Assembly (NCBI RefSeq): GCF_011046535.1
Contig: NZ_CP049257.1
Span: 3,534,001-3,598,000 of the forward strand
From: Nocardioides anomalus
GTDB taxonomy: Bacteria > Actinomycetota > Actinomycetes > Propionibacteriales > Nocardioidaceae
DNA length: 64,000 nt
Direction of reading: 5' to 3'
The notes beneath the pieces were generated by a model that worked only from the letters and a program-made list of their open reading frames with translations, made no database searches and was not told the DNA's origin. Shown here one piece after another: positions 42,221 through 50,243 of this stretch. The translations under genes were made by a program, and so were the position numbers. Numbering within the stretch: the stretch's first letter is position 1; each line of letters opens with the position of its first letter.

Positions 42221-43517
42221 GCAGCGCCTCGAGCTCCGGGTGCCCGCCGTGGGCGGCCCACTGCGCCGGGGTGCCGCCGAAGCGGTGGTCGACGACGGTC
42301 GGGTCCGCGCCCAGGGACAGCAGCAGCTCGACCATGGCCCGGTCGCCGTTCATGGCCGCGGCGTGCAGCCCGGTCTCCCACTCCTCGTCCGACGGCACGT
42401 CGGTGCGCGCGCGCCGGTCGACGTCCCAGCCGAGGGCCACCGCGCGGCGGACCGCGTCGGGGTTGCCGGCGGCCGCGGCCCACGCGACCAGGCCGGGGCG
42501 GGCGGCGATGGCGGCGGGCACCTGGGCCGGGTCGACGGGGTCGCCGGCCAGCACCGCGGCGACCACAGACGTCGGCGCGGGCCGCGCCCCGAGCTCGCGC
42601 AGCAGCGCCGCGGTCCCGGCGTGGCCGGCCTCGGCGGCGGCGGTCACGGCCGGCTGGCGGGGTACGCCGTAGCCGCCGCCCACCTCGGTGTCCGGGTCGA
42701 CGCCGTGCGCCACGAGCAGCCGCACGCGGTCGTCGAAGCCGTGCAGCACCGCCCAGCCGAGCTGGTCGCGGAGCAGCTCGGGGTCGTCGAGTCCGTACTC
42801 CAGCAGCAGCTCGAGGTGGCTGTCGTCGGGGGTGAACATCCGGTTGTACAGGGCCTGCCCGTCGTTCGGGTCCGCACCTTCGTCGAGGAGCACCCGCGCC
42901 AGGGCGTCGGCCTGCGGGTGGGGCGGCTGGCTCTGCTCGCCGCCGCCGAAGGCGCCGGTGAGCGCGGTGAACGGCGGCTCGAGCCCGTGCCACCAGTAGC
43001 GGGCGTCGACGTCGGCCCCGGCCTCCCGCAGCGCCAGGACCGCGTCGCGGACCGCGTCGGCGCTCACGTGCGGGTCGTGCCGGGCGAAGGCCAGGTAGAG
43101 CAGCGGCGGCCAGCCGAAGGGCCCGCCCTCGCGGGAGGCGAGCTTCCGGTTCCCCGCGAGGAGCCGACGCAGCGCGGCGGCGTTGCAGCGGGCCGCGGCG
43201 CCCCAGACGTCCTCGGTCGCGACCGCCAGCGCCGCGGCGCGGGCCCAGCGGGCGGGGTCGTCGGCGCCGTAGGTCAGGCAGGCGAGCCGCAGGAACTCCG
43301 CGGCCGGGTCGGCCTGCTCGGGCACCTCGTCGGGGCGGCTCGTCCCGCGCAGCCGCTCGACGTGGGCGACGAGTTTGGGCCAGCTGGGGAAGCCGTGCTC
43401 ACGGGCGAGGTGCAGCTGGGCGGTCATGAGCGACCAGCCCGGGTTCGCGCGGCGCACGTCCTTGGCCCGCTTGCGCAGCCAGCGGGCGTCCGGCCGCTCG
43501 GGGAGGGGTGTGGTCAC
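42201..43517 (-). CDS. Ankyrin-repeat protein
   Basis: 438 residues. An N-terminal helical region (WLRKRAKDVRRANPGWSLMTAQ ... HGFPSWPKLVAHVERL) is typical of a family of actinobacterial ankyrin proteins. It is followed by about eight ankyrin-like units, clearest at the C-terminus (GLHAAAMNGDRAMVELLLSLGADPTVVD and TPAQWAAHGGHPELEALL). No signal peptide, so a cytoplasmic protein-binding role is likely; the partner is unknown. GTG 43517 has a near-perfect Shine-Dalgarno, AAGGAGGT, but this sits in the 3' arm of a strong hairpin (43522-43566). Confidence 0.8.
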   Translation of the reverse strand: MTTPLPERPDARWLRKRAKDVRRANPGWSLMTAQLHLAREHGFPSWPKLVAHVERLRGTSRPDEVPEQADPAAEFLRLACLTYGADDPARWARAAALAVATEDVWGAAARCNAAALRRLLAGNRKLASREGGPFGWPPLLYLAFARHDPHVSADAVRDAVLALREAGADVDARYWWHGLEPPFTALTGAFGGGEQSQPPHPQADALARVLLDEGADPNDGQALYNRMFTPDDSHLELLLEYGLDDPELLRDQLGWAVLHGFDDRVRLLVAHGVDPDTEVGGGYGVPRQPAVTAAAEAGHAGTAALLRELGARPAPTSVVAAVLAGDPVDPAQVPAAIAARPGLVAWAAAAGNPDAVRRAVALGWDVDRRARTDVPSDEEWETGLHAAAMNGDRAMVELLLSLGADPTVVDHRFGGTPAQWAAHGGHPELEALLSDRSG

Positions 43518-43521
43518 GAGG

Positions 43522-43566
43522 ACCTCCTTCGCGGCCCGGCGGTCCGCGGCGCCAGGCGAAGGAGGT
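43522..43566 (-). promoter_or_regulatory. Hairpin sequestering the Shine-Dalgarno of the ankyrin gene
   Basis: On the minus strand, ACCTCCTTCGC (43566-43556) is followed 23 nt later by its exact complement GCGAAGGAGGT (43532-43522), 4 nt before the GTG. The 5' arm mimics the anti-Shine-Dalgarno of 16S rRNA and would hide AAGGAGGT when the mRNA folds. The loop is GC-rich and may also fold. Confidence 0.65.
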
Positions 43567-43657
43567 GGGTGTGAGGATCAGCGATGGTGCTCAGGTGGGC
43601 TCTGCCCTGCCCGCGGACCGGAGGCGCCCTGGTGCGCCGGGCCCAGCCTACGAGGGC

Positions 43658-44638
43658 TCAGGCGTGCCCGTCGAACATGCTGGTGACCGAGCCGTCCTCG
43701 AAGACCTCGCGGATGGCGCGCGCGACGAGCGGGGCGATGGAGAGCTGGGTCAGCTTGTCGAACTCGCGCTCGGGCGTCAGCGGCAGCGTGTTGGTGACCA
43801 CGACCTCCTCGACCGGGCAGTTCTTGAGCCGGTCGACGGCGGGGTCGGACAGGATCGCGTGGGTCGCGGCGATGACCACGCCCGCGGCGCCCTCGGCCAT
43901 GAGTGCCTCGGCGGCCTTGGTGATGGTGCCGCCGGTGTCGATCATGTCGTCGACCAGCACGCAGAGCCGGCCGCTGACCGCGCCGACGACGCGGTTCGCC
44001 ACGGTCTCGTTGGGCCGGTCGATGTTGCGGGTCTTGTGGATGAAGGCCAGGGGTACGCCGCCCAGCCGGCTCGACCAGCGCTCGGCCACCTTGATCCGGC
44101 CGGCGTCGGGCGAGACGACGGCGAGCGACTGGTCGCCGTACTTCTCCTTGACGTGGTCGGCCAGGATCGGCAGCGCCATGAGGTGGTCCACGGGGCCGTC
44201 GAAGAAGCCCTGGATCTGGTCGGCGTGCAGGTCGACGGTGATCAGCCGGTCCGCGCCCGCGGTCTTGAACAGGTCGGCCATGAGCCGGGCCGAGATGGGC
44301 TCGCGGCCGCGGTGCTTCTTGTCCTGGCGCGCGTAGCCGTAGAACGGCATGACCACCGTGATCCGCTTGGCCGAGGCGCGCTTGAGCGCGTCGACCATGA
44401 TCAGGTGCTCCATGATCCACTCGTTGATCGGCGCGGTGTGGCTCTGGATCACGAAGGCGTCGCAGCCGCGCACCGACTCCTCGTAGCGCACGTAGATCTC
44501 GGAGTTGGCGAACTCGTAGGCCGACTGCGGGACCAGGTCGGTGCCGAGCAGCGCGGCGACCTCGTCGGCGAGCTGGGGGTGCGCCCGGCCGCTGAAGACC
44601 ATGAGGTTCTTCTCGGTGGTCCTCTTCATCCCTGTCAC
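43658..44638 (-). CDS. prs: Ribose-phosphate pyrophosphokinase
   Basis: 326 residues. Makes PRPP from ribose 5-phosphate and ATP for purine, pyrimidine, His and Trp synthesis. Motifs: NLMVFSGRAHPQLADEVA, PYGYARQDKKHRGREPIS-like segment, the signature ITVDLHADQIQGFFDGPVDH, and the PRPP loop VLVDDMIDTGGTITKAAEAL. A second in-frame start (ATG, third codon on) is possible. It lies 31 bp after glmU in the same direction, the common actinobacterial glmU-prs order. Confidence 0.97.
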   Translation of the reverse strand: MTGMKRTTEKNLMVFSGRAHPQLADEVAALLGTDLVPQSAYEFANSEIYVRYEESVRGCDAFVIQSHTAPINEWIMEHLIMVDALKRASAKRITVVMPFYGYARQDKKHRGREPISARLMADLFKTAGADRLITVDLHADQIQGFFDGPVDHLMALPILADHVKEKYGDQSLAVVSPDAGRIKVAERWSSRLGGVPLAFIHKTRNIDRPNETVANRVVGAVSGRLCVLVDDMIDTGGTITKAAEALMAEGAAGVVIAATHAILSDPAVDRLKNCPVEEVVVTNTLPLTPEREFDKLTQLSIAPLVARAIREVFEDGSVTSMFDGHA

Positions 44639-44669
44639 GAACGTGTCTCCCGGGGCTCGGAGGGGGCGG

Positions 44670-46115
44670 CTAGTCCGATTCTTCCACGGCCCCGAGCGCG
44701 GCCGCCGCGGCGTCCGCCTGCTCGGTCCCGGCCCGCTTCTGCAGGGCCCACTCCTCGAGGTTGCGCTGGGGGCCGCTGCTGACGGCCAGCGCGCCCGGCG
44801 GCACGTCGCGGCGGATCACCGAGCCGCCCGCCGTACCCGCGCCGTCGCCGATCTCCACCGGCGCCACGAAGGTGTTGTTGGAGCCGGTGCGGGCGTGCCG
44901 GCCGACCTTGGTGCGGTGCTTGGCGACCCCGTCGTAGTTGGCGAAGATCGTGCCCGCCCCGATGTTGGTGCCCTCGCCGATCTCGGCGTCGCCGACGTAG
45001 GACAGGTGCGGGACCTTGGCGCCCTCGCCGATCTGGGCGTTCTTGGTCTCCACGAATGCGCCGATCTTGCCGCGCACGCCGAGCTGGGTCCCGGGGCGCA
45101 GGTAGGAGAACGGGCCGACCGTCGCCTCCGCCCCGATCACGGCGAGCTCGCCGTGGGCGCGCACGACCCGGGCGCCGCGGCCGATCTCGCAGTCCTTGAG
45201 CGTGCTGTCCGGCCCCACCACCGCGTCCTCGGCCACGACCGTCGCGCCGAGCAACTGGACGCCGGGCAGCAGCGTCACGTCCGGCTCGAGCACCACGTCG
45301 GCGTCGATCCACGTGGTCGCCGGGTCCATCACCGTCACGCCCTCGCGCATCCAGCGGCTCACGATCCGGTCGTTCATCACCCGGCCGGTCCGCGCCAGCT
45401 GCTCGCGGTCGTTGACGCCCTCGGTCTGCTCGACGTCATCGATGGTGTGCGCCCCGACGTGCAGACCCGCCGCCCGCGCGAGCTGGACGGTGTCGGTGAG
45501 GTAGTACTCGCCCTTGGCGTTGTCGTTGGACAGCCGCGGCAGGGCGTCGAGCAGGAACGCCGCGTCGAAGGCCAGGATCCCCGAGTTGATCTCGCGGATC
45601 GCCCGCTGCTCCTCGGTCGCGTCCTTCTCCTCGACGATGCCCTCGACCTCGCCGTCGTCGCCCCGCAGCACGCGCCCGTAGCCGGTCGGCCGCTCCACCA
45701 GCCCGCTCAGGATGCTCACCGCCCGCTGCGCCGCCTCGTGCTCCTCGGCGAACCGGCGCAGGCTCTCGCTCTCCAGCAGCGGGGTGTCGCCGTACGCCAC
45801 CAGGACGGTGCCGCTCAGCGCCTCCTGCGCCACCGCCTCGACCGCGACCCGCACCGCGTGCCCCGTCCCGCGCTGCTCCTCCTGGACCGCCAGCACCGCG
45901 TCCGGCACCAGCGCCTGGATGTGCGGGCCCACCTGCTCGCGCTGGTGGCCCACCACCGCCACGATCCGCCGCGGGCCGACCCCCTGCACCGCCGCCAGCA
46001 CGTGCCCGACCATGCTCCGCCCGGCCACCGGGTGCAGGACCTTCATCGTCTTGGACTTCATGCGAGTGCCACCGCCGGCGGCCAGGACGATCACGGTCAG
46101 GTCACCAGCGGGCAC
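44670..46115 (-). CDS. glmU: Bifunctional UDP-GlcNAc pyrophosphorylase/glucosamine-1-phosphate acetyltransferase
   Basis: 481 residues. N-terminal uridyltransferase (VIVLAAGGGTRMKSKTMKVL, QEEQRGTGHAVRV, YGDTPLL) and C-terminal left-handed beta-helix acetyltransferase (IGRGARVVRAHGEL, VGPFSYLRPGTQLG, NYDGVAKHRTKVG). Makes UDP-GlcNAc for peptidoglycan and possibly for the window's glycopolymers. GTG 46115 is exactly 6 nt after TAGAGT (minus strand 46127-46122), a leaderless start. A Glu/Ala-rich C-terminal tail of about 25 residues is seen. Confidence 0.97.
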   Translation of the reverse strand: MPAGDLTVIVLAAGGGTRMKSKTMKVLHPVAGRSMVGHVLAAVQGVGPRRIVAVVGHQREQVGPHIQALVPDAVLAVQEEQRGTGHAVRVAVEAVAQEALSGTVLVAYGDTPLLESESLRRFAEEHEAAQRAVSILSGLVERPTGYGRVLRGDDGEVEGIVEEKDATEEQRAIREINSGILAFDAAFLLDALPRLSNDNAKGEYYLTDTVQLARAAGLHVGAHTIDDVEQTEGVNDREQLARTGRVMNDRIVSRWMREGVTVMDPATTWIDADVVLEPDVTLLPGVQLLGATVVAEDAVVGPDSTLKDCEIGRGARVVRAHGELAVIGAEATVGPFSYLRPGTQLGVRGKIGAFVETKNAQIGEGAKVPHLSYVGDAEIGEGTNIGAGTIFANYDGVAKHRTKVGRHARTGSNNTFVAPVEIGDGAGTAGGSVIRRDVPPGALAVSSGPQRNLEEWALQKRAGTEQADAAAAALGAVEESD

Positions 46116-46191
46116 CCCGGCACTCTACGGCGACCTCCGGCCGCCCACGAGTGCCTCGTGGCCGGGCCGGTGCTGCTGCGCTGGCGCAGAC

Positions 46192-46237
46192 CTGTTCGCC
46201 TGAACAGTTGAAGAGTTCTTCATCTCCTGGCTAGAGT
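46192..46237 (+). promoter_or_regulatory. Sigma-70-type promoter with overlapping operator-like repeat
   Basis: TTGAAG (46208-46213), 18-bp spacer, TAGAGT (46232-46237). Directly upstream and abutting the -35 is the inverted repeat CTGTTCGCCTGAACAG (46192-46207), and GAAGAGTTCTTC (46210-46221) overlaps the spacer. This is the best sigma-70-like promoter seen in the window and points to the small frame at 46270. Confidence 0.55.
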
Positions 46238-46269
46238 GCCGCTCGTCATCGGGTCGAGGGGGGCAGCGC

Positions 46270-46356
46270 GTGTTGATGCGCATCCTGGTCGCGTCCGCGT
46301 GGGTCACGTCCGCGGTCTGCCTGCTCATCCTCTGCGCGGCCGCCGGTCAGCGCTGA
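46270..46356 (+). CDS. Candidate 28-residue membrane peptide
   Basis: Frame GTG 46270 (or ATG 46276) to TGA 46356, preceded by GAGGGGGGCA. The predicted peptide is one hydrophobic helix (ILVASAWVTSAVCLLILCAA) with a basic residue in front and QR at the end, like single-span bacterial microproteins. It stands alone behind its own promoter between glmU and the sigma-factor gene, and nothing else explains this region. No homologue can be claimed from sequence alone. Confidence 0.45.
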   Translation: MLMRILVASAWVTSAVCLLILCAAAGQR

Positions 46357-46362
46357 GCCGCC

Positions 46363-47382
46363 TCACGGGGGCGGTGCGAGCGTGCGCGGCAGGCCGAACC
46401 ACGAGAGCACGCCCGTCTCGAAGCGCGTCAGGCGGCTGACCGCTGCGCCCTCCAAGCCGAGGACGAGGAAGCCGCTGGCGTGGGCCGAGCCGTCCGCACC
46501 GCGGAGGTACATCCCGAACGCCGGCTGCCCGTTGGCGCGGGTCGGCACCATCCGGTAGCGGCGGCCCGCCGCGAAGAAGAGCGCGAGGAACTCCCCGCAC
46601 AGGTCGCGCCCCTCGTACTCCAGCGGCATCGGCGGCATCGTCACGAACACGTCGTCGGTCAGCATGGCCACGAGGGCGTCGACGTCACCGGCCTCATAGG
46701 CCCGCGCGAACCTCGCGGTGACCGCCTCCTCGGCGGCGGAGCCGGGCTCTGGGGCGACGTCGCGCGAGGCCGACCGCATCCCGGCACGAGCGCGCTTGAG
46801 CGCGCTGGTGACCGACTCGACGCTGGTCGCGAGCATGGCCGCCACCTCCGCCGCCGGGAATCCCAGCACGTCGCGCAGCACGAGCACGGCCACCTGGCGC
46901 GGAGGGAGCCGCTGGAGGGCGGTGACGAAGGCCAGCGAAACCGACTCGCGGGCCTCGTGCAGCACGTCGGGAGCGGCGGCGGTCAGGCTGTCGGTGACCC
47001 ACGGCGGCAGGGGCTCGAGCCACACCACCTCGTCGGACCGGGACGGCGAGGGCGGCTGCAGTCCGGGCACGTCCCACTCCTTCGCGCGGCGACGCTGGGT
47101 CGCCCGGCGCACGTTCAGGCACCGGTTGGTCGTCACCTGGTAGAGCCAGGTGCGCAGCGACGCCCGCTGCTGGAAGCCGCCCAGCCCGCTCCACGCCGAC
47201 AGCAGCGACTCCTGCAGGGCGTCCTCGGCGTCCTGGAACGAGCCGAGCATCCGGTAGCAGTGCGCCAGGAGCTCGGTGCGGTACGGCGCCACGAGCGCGT
47301 CGAACGCCGCGCCGTCGCCGGCCCGCGCACGGGCGAGGAGCTGCTCAGGGTCGGCTGCTGGGGGCAGGTCAGAGGTGTCCAT
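46363..47382 (-). CDS. ECF-type RNA polymerase sigma factor with SnoaL-like C-terminal domain
   Basis: 339 residues from ATG 47382. Sigma region 2: YRTELLAHCYRMLGSFQDAEDALQES and LRTWLYQVTTNRCLN. Region 4: LQRLPPRQVAVLVLRDVLGF and SVTSALKRARAGM. About 130 further residues form a SnoaL/NTF2-like domain (AVTARFARAYEAGDVDALVAMLTDDVFVTMPP), as in ECF41/SigJ-type factors whose tail regulates activity in place of an anti-sigma. No anti-sigma gene is adjacent. Divergent from the RibD/DHFR-like gene across a 133-bp region with a long hairpin. Confidence 0.9.
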   Translation of the reverse strand: MDTSDLPPAADPEQLLARARAGDGAAFDALVAPYRTELLAHCYRMLGSFQDAEDALQESLLSAWSGLGGFQQRASLRTWLYQVTTNRCLNVRRATQRRRAKEWDVPGLQPPSPSRSDEVVWLEPLPPWVTDSLTAAAPDVLHEARESVSLAFVTALQRLPPRQVAVLVLRDVLGFPAAEVAAMLATSVESVTSALKRARAGMRSASRDVAPEPGSAAEEAVTARFARAYEAGDVDALVAMLTDDVFVTMPPMPLEYEGRDLCGEFLALFFAAGRRYRMVPTRANGQPAFGMYLRGADGSAHASGFLVLGLEGAAVSRLTRFETGVLSWFGLPRTLAPPP

Positions 47383-47409
47383 CACCTCTACAGACCCCGC
47401 CGGGTCGGC

Positions 47410-47438
47410 GAACTGGGCGGTCCGCGCCCGCCCAGTTC
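47410..47438. promoter_or_regulatory. Long inverted repeat between sigma factor and DHFR-like genes
   Basis: GAACTGGGCGG (47410-47420) and CCGCCCAGTTC (47428-47438), perfect, with a 7-nt loop; flanking GGGTC/GACCC extends it. It is in the divergent promoter region, so an operator or attenuator is more likely than a terminator. Confidence 0.5.
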
Positions 47439-47480
47439 GACCCGGTGCTCGGTGTCTACCCCTCCGAGACCACCACCGGG

Positions 47481-47492
47481 CCCGATATCGGG
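47481..47492. promoter_or_regulatory. Perfect 12-bp palindrome upstream of the DHFR-like gene
   Basis: CCCGATATCGGG, 23 bp before ATG 47516. Position suits a repressor site in the leader of the DHFR-like/MFS operon. Confidence 0.4.
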
Positions 47493-47515
47493 ACCACGAG
47501 CGAGGAGCACGAGAC

Positions 47516-48097
47516 ATGGGACGCATCGTCGTCAGCACCAACATGACCCTGGACGGAGTGACCGACGACCCGGCCGGGGACGAGGGCCGACCGGGCGGAG
47601 GCTGGTTCCTCCGGGTCACCGAGGAGGACCGCGCGGCCTGGGCCGCCACCGTCCACGCCGAGGCCACCGAGATGGCGGCCTACCTCATCGGGGGCCGCAC
47701 CTACGAGTGGTTCGCCCGGCGCTGGGTCGGACGCGACGGCGAGCAGGCCGCCAGGTTCAACGCCACGCCCAAGTACGTCGTGCGGACCACGCCCGGGCGC
47801 ACCGACTGGGGGCCGACCACCGAGCTGTCCGGCGACGTGCTCGCCCGGGTGGCCGAGCTGAAGGCGTCGGTGGACGGCGACATCGCGCTCTACGCGAGCT
47901 ACCGGCTGGTGACGGCCCTCCTCGCGGCCGGCCTCGTCGACGAGGTCCGGCTCATCGTGTTCCCGGCGCTGGCCGGGGGCGGTGGGCGGCTCGTCACCGA
48001 CCTGGCCGCGGGGTCGGACCTGCGCCTGCTGGGCTCCGAACGGATCGGCCAGGAGCTCGTGCGGCTGCGCTACCGGGTCGCGGCGGTGCCGGCGTGA
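47516..48097 (+). CDS. RibD C-terminal/dihydrofolate-reductase-like protein
   Basis: 193 residues; the ribosome site GAGGAG precedes ATG 47516. DHFR-fold protein of the RibD_C group (VVSTNMTLDGV, YLIGGRTYEWFARRW, KYVVRTTPG, GDIALYASYRLVTALLAAGLVDEVRLIVFPALAGGG). These are NADPH-binding reductases of mostly unknown substrate. GTGA overlap with the MFS gene suggests co-production; the sigma factor opposite may control the pair. Confidence 0.85.
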   Translation: MGRIVVSTNMTLDGVTDDPAGDEGRPGGGWFLRVTEEDRAAWAATVHAEATEMAAYLIGGRTYEWFARRWVGRDGEQAARFNATPKYVVRTTPGRTDWGPTTELSGDVLARVAELKASVDGDIALYASYRLVTALLAAGLVDEVRLIVFPALAGGGGRLVTDLAAGSDLRLLGSERIGQELVRLRYRVAAVPA

Positions 48098-49509
48098 GCG
48101 GGCCGAGCCCCGCGGCCGGGGGCGGCCGTGGCGGGGTCCTGGCCCTGGCCTGTCTCGCGCAGTTCATGGTCATCCTCGACGTGGCCATCGTGAACGTCGC
48201 GCTGCCCTCGATCCAGGCCGACCTGGCCGTCGACCAGGGCACCCTCGCCTGGGTCGTGATCGCCTACGGCCTACCGCTCGGCGGCTGCCTGCTGCTCGGC
48301 GGCCGGCTCGCGGACCTGCTCGGCCGGCGGGCCGTCCTGCTCACCGGACTGCTCGCCTTCACCGGCGCCTCGGCCCTGGCCGGCGCGGTCGACACCGTCG
48401 GGCTCCTCATCGCGGCCCGGGCGCTGCAGGGTCTCGGCGCCGCGCTCATCCCGCCGGCGGCGCTGGCCACGATCGCGGTCACCTTCGAGGCGGGACCGGC
48501 CCGCAACCGGGCGTTCGGACTGTTCGGCGCCGTCACCGGCATCTCGGCGTCGGTCGGCGTGCTGGCGAGCGGGCTGCTGTCCGACGGGCTGGGCTGGCGG
48601 GCGGTGTTCCTCATCAACGTGCCGGTCGGGCTCGTCCTCATCGCCATGACGAGCCGGCTGCTGGCCCGCCAGGGGCGCCGTCGGAGCAGCGCGGACCTCG
48701 ACCTGCTCGGGGCCGCGACCGTGACCGGTGCGCTGCTGCTCCTGGTGCTGGGGCTGTCGCGGGGCGCCGAGGTCGGCTGGTCCTCCGGACCGTCCCTCGC
48801 CTCCCTGTCGGCCGCGGTGGTGCTCCTGGGCTGCTTCGTCGTCGTCGAGGCCCGGTCGCAGGCACCCCTGGTGCCGGCCGCGCTCAGGCGCAACCGCTCG
48901 CTGGTCACCGCCAGCACCGCCGCGCTCTTCGCGTTCGCCGCGCTGTTCGCCTTCATCTTCCTGGGCTCGCTGCTCATGCAGGAGGTGTTCGCCTACACCC
49001 CCACTCGCACCGGCCTCGGGTGGCTGGCCACCACGCTCGTCTCGTTCGTCGCCGCCGCGCTCACCGGCGCGCGCCTGGTGCAGGTCCTCGGAGTCGCCCG
49101 GCTGCTGGTGGCCGGCCAGCTCCTCCTCGCCGCCGCGGCGTACCTCCTCACCCGGGTGCCGTCCGACGGGGCGTACGCGTCCGACCTGCTCCCCGCCCTC
49201 CTGCTGGCGGGCGTCGGGGGCGGCCTCGCCGCGCCGGCAGCGCAGATCGGCGCGCTCTCGCAGGTGGCCGAGGCGTCGACGGGGGTGGCCTCGGGCGTGC
49301 TCGAGACGGTGCGCGAGATCGGTGGCGTCCTCGGCGTCGCCGCGGTGTCGTCGGTGTTGGCCTCAGCGGCGGGCCCGGCCGTCGACCGCTTCCACGCGGC
49401 GTACTGGTGCGTCGTGGTCTGCGGATCGGTCGGTGCCGCAGTGGCCGCGACGTCCTACCCCCGCGCGCTGCCCGCGCCGACGCTGCCTCTGGGCACGGCC
49501 GGCGGGTGA
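48094..49509 (+). CDS. MFS transporter, DHA2 (EmrB/QacA) drug-efflux type
   Basis: 471 residues, about 14 hydrophobic helices. The start region VLALACLAQFMVILDVAIVNVALPSIQADL is the DHA2 signature helix with the acidic Asp in LDVAIVNVALP. Motif A GGRLADLLGRRAVLLTG lies between helices 2 and 3, and RALQGLGAALIPPAAL is motif B. Drug:proton antiporters of this group export lipophilic cations or antibiotics. GTG 48094 overlaps the preceding stop. Confidence 0.9.
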   Translation: MSGPSPAAGGGRGGVLALACLAQFMVILDVAIVNVALPSIQADLAVDQGTLAWVVIAYGLPLGGCLLLGGRLADLLGRRAVLLTGLLAFTGASALAGAVDTVGLLIAARALQGLGAALIPPAALATIAVTFEAGPARNRAFGLFGAVTGISASVGVLASGLLSDGLGWRAVFLINVPVGLVLIAMTSRLLARQGRRRSSADLDLLGAATVTGALLLLVLGLSRGAEVGWSSGPSLASLSAAVVLLGCFVVVEARSQAPLVPAALRRNRSLVTASTAALFAFAALFAFIFLGSLLMQEVFAYTPTRTGLGWLATTLVSFVAAALTGARLVQVLGVARLLVAGQLLLAAAAYLLTRVPSDGAYASDLLPALLLAGVGGGLAAPAAQIGALSQVAEASTGVASGVLETVREIGGVLGVAAVSSVLASAAGPAVDRFHAAYWCVVVCGSVGAAVAATSYPRALPAPTLPLGTAGG

Positions 49510-49534
49510 GGCTGCGCGGCGGTCCCGTCCCGGG

Positions 49535-49924
49535 TCAGGGCAGGACCGCGACGGCCTCGACCTCGACGAGCTGGCCCTCGAAGCCCAGTGCCGCGACCCC
49601 GAGCAGCGTGCTCGGGGCGTCGTGCTCCCCGAACCGCTCGCGCACCACGTGCCAGGCCGACACCAGGTCCTCGCGGTCCGCGCTGGCGACGTACACCGTC
49701 GACTTCACGACGTCGCTCAACCCGCACCCGGCCGCGGTCAGCGCCTCGACCAGGTTGTCCATGACCAGGGCGGCCTGCGCCGCCACGTCGCCGACGTGGG
49801 CGACCTCGCCACCGGCGTCCAGCGGGCACGCACCCGCCGTGAAGAGCAGCCCGCGCGCGATCGCGCCGTAGGCGTACGGGACCTCGTCGGTCAGGGCGGC
49901 GGCTCGGACCAGCTCGACAGGCAC
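49535..49924 (-). CDS. RidA/YjgF family protein
   Basis: 129 residues. YjgF/YER057c/UK114 fold: PYAYGAIARGLLFTAGACPLD, AAQAALVMDNLVEALTAAG, DVVKSTVYVASADREDL and a LGFEGQLVEVEAVAVLP end. The catalytic Arg of true RidA (in the segment before the C-terminus, usually R-x-x-V/A) is not obvious, so imine deaminase activity is uncertain. GTG 49924 is exactly 6 nt after TAGCGT (leaderless). Confidence 0.85.
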   Translation of the reverse strand: MPVELVRAAALTDEVPYAYGAIARGLLFTAGACPLDAGGEVAHVGDVAAQAALVMDNLVEALTAAGCGLSDVVKSTVYVASADREDLVSAWHVVRERFGEHDAPSTLLGVAALGFEGQLVEVEAVAVLP

Positions 49925-49952
49925 CCGGCGACGCTAGCGGACCGTGCCGCTG

Positions 49953-50034
49953 TGGCTCCCCGGGTAGGAGTCGAACCTACGTCGCTTGTCCTGATTCAAA
50001 GTCAGGCGGGCCCTGCCGGCAGACCAACCGGGGA
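49953..50034 (-). tRNA. tRNA-Gln(TTG)
   Basis: Cloverleaf on the minus strand: acceptor TCCCCGG/CCGGGGA, discriminator G and encoded CCA (49955-49953), D stem GGTC/GGCC, anticodon stem CCTGA/TCAGG with loop CTTTGAA (anticodon TTG), and T arm GTAGG-TTCGACT-CCTAC. The U1-A72 pair fits bacterial tRNA-Gln. At 82 nt including CCA it is somewhat long, with a 9-nt variable region. Its 5' end is part of a repeat family extending upstream. Confidence 0.85.
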
Positions 50035-50200
50035 TCGTGTGCCCAGGCTAAGGCCCGCCAGGCGGGGCAGCACCCACAAGCCCGGCAGACCAACCGGGAT
50101 CGTGTGCCCAGCCCAGACCAACCGGGGATCGTGTGCCCAGGCCAAGGCCCGCCAGGCGGGGCAGCACCCACAAGCCCGCCAGACCAACCGGGGATCGTCT
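50021..50200. repeat. Tandem repeats containing the 5' end of tRNA-Gln
   Basis: The segment AGACCAACCGGGGATCGT (the first 14 nt of the tRNA plus its upstream flank, plus-strand view) occurs at 50021 (the gene itself), 50087 (one G missing), 50115 and 50181. Spacing is 66, 28 and 66 bp. This equals a 94-bp duplication of a 66+28-bp unit; the intervening CCCGCCAGGCGGGGCAGC part is also repeated. The copies lack the rest of the tRNA. Confidence 0.85.
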
Positions 50201-50243
50201 GCTCTCAGGGTAGGGGGTCGGCGCCCGACGCTAGGTTTCTGCT

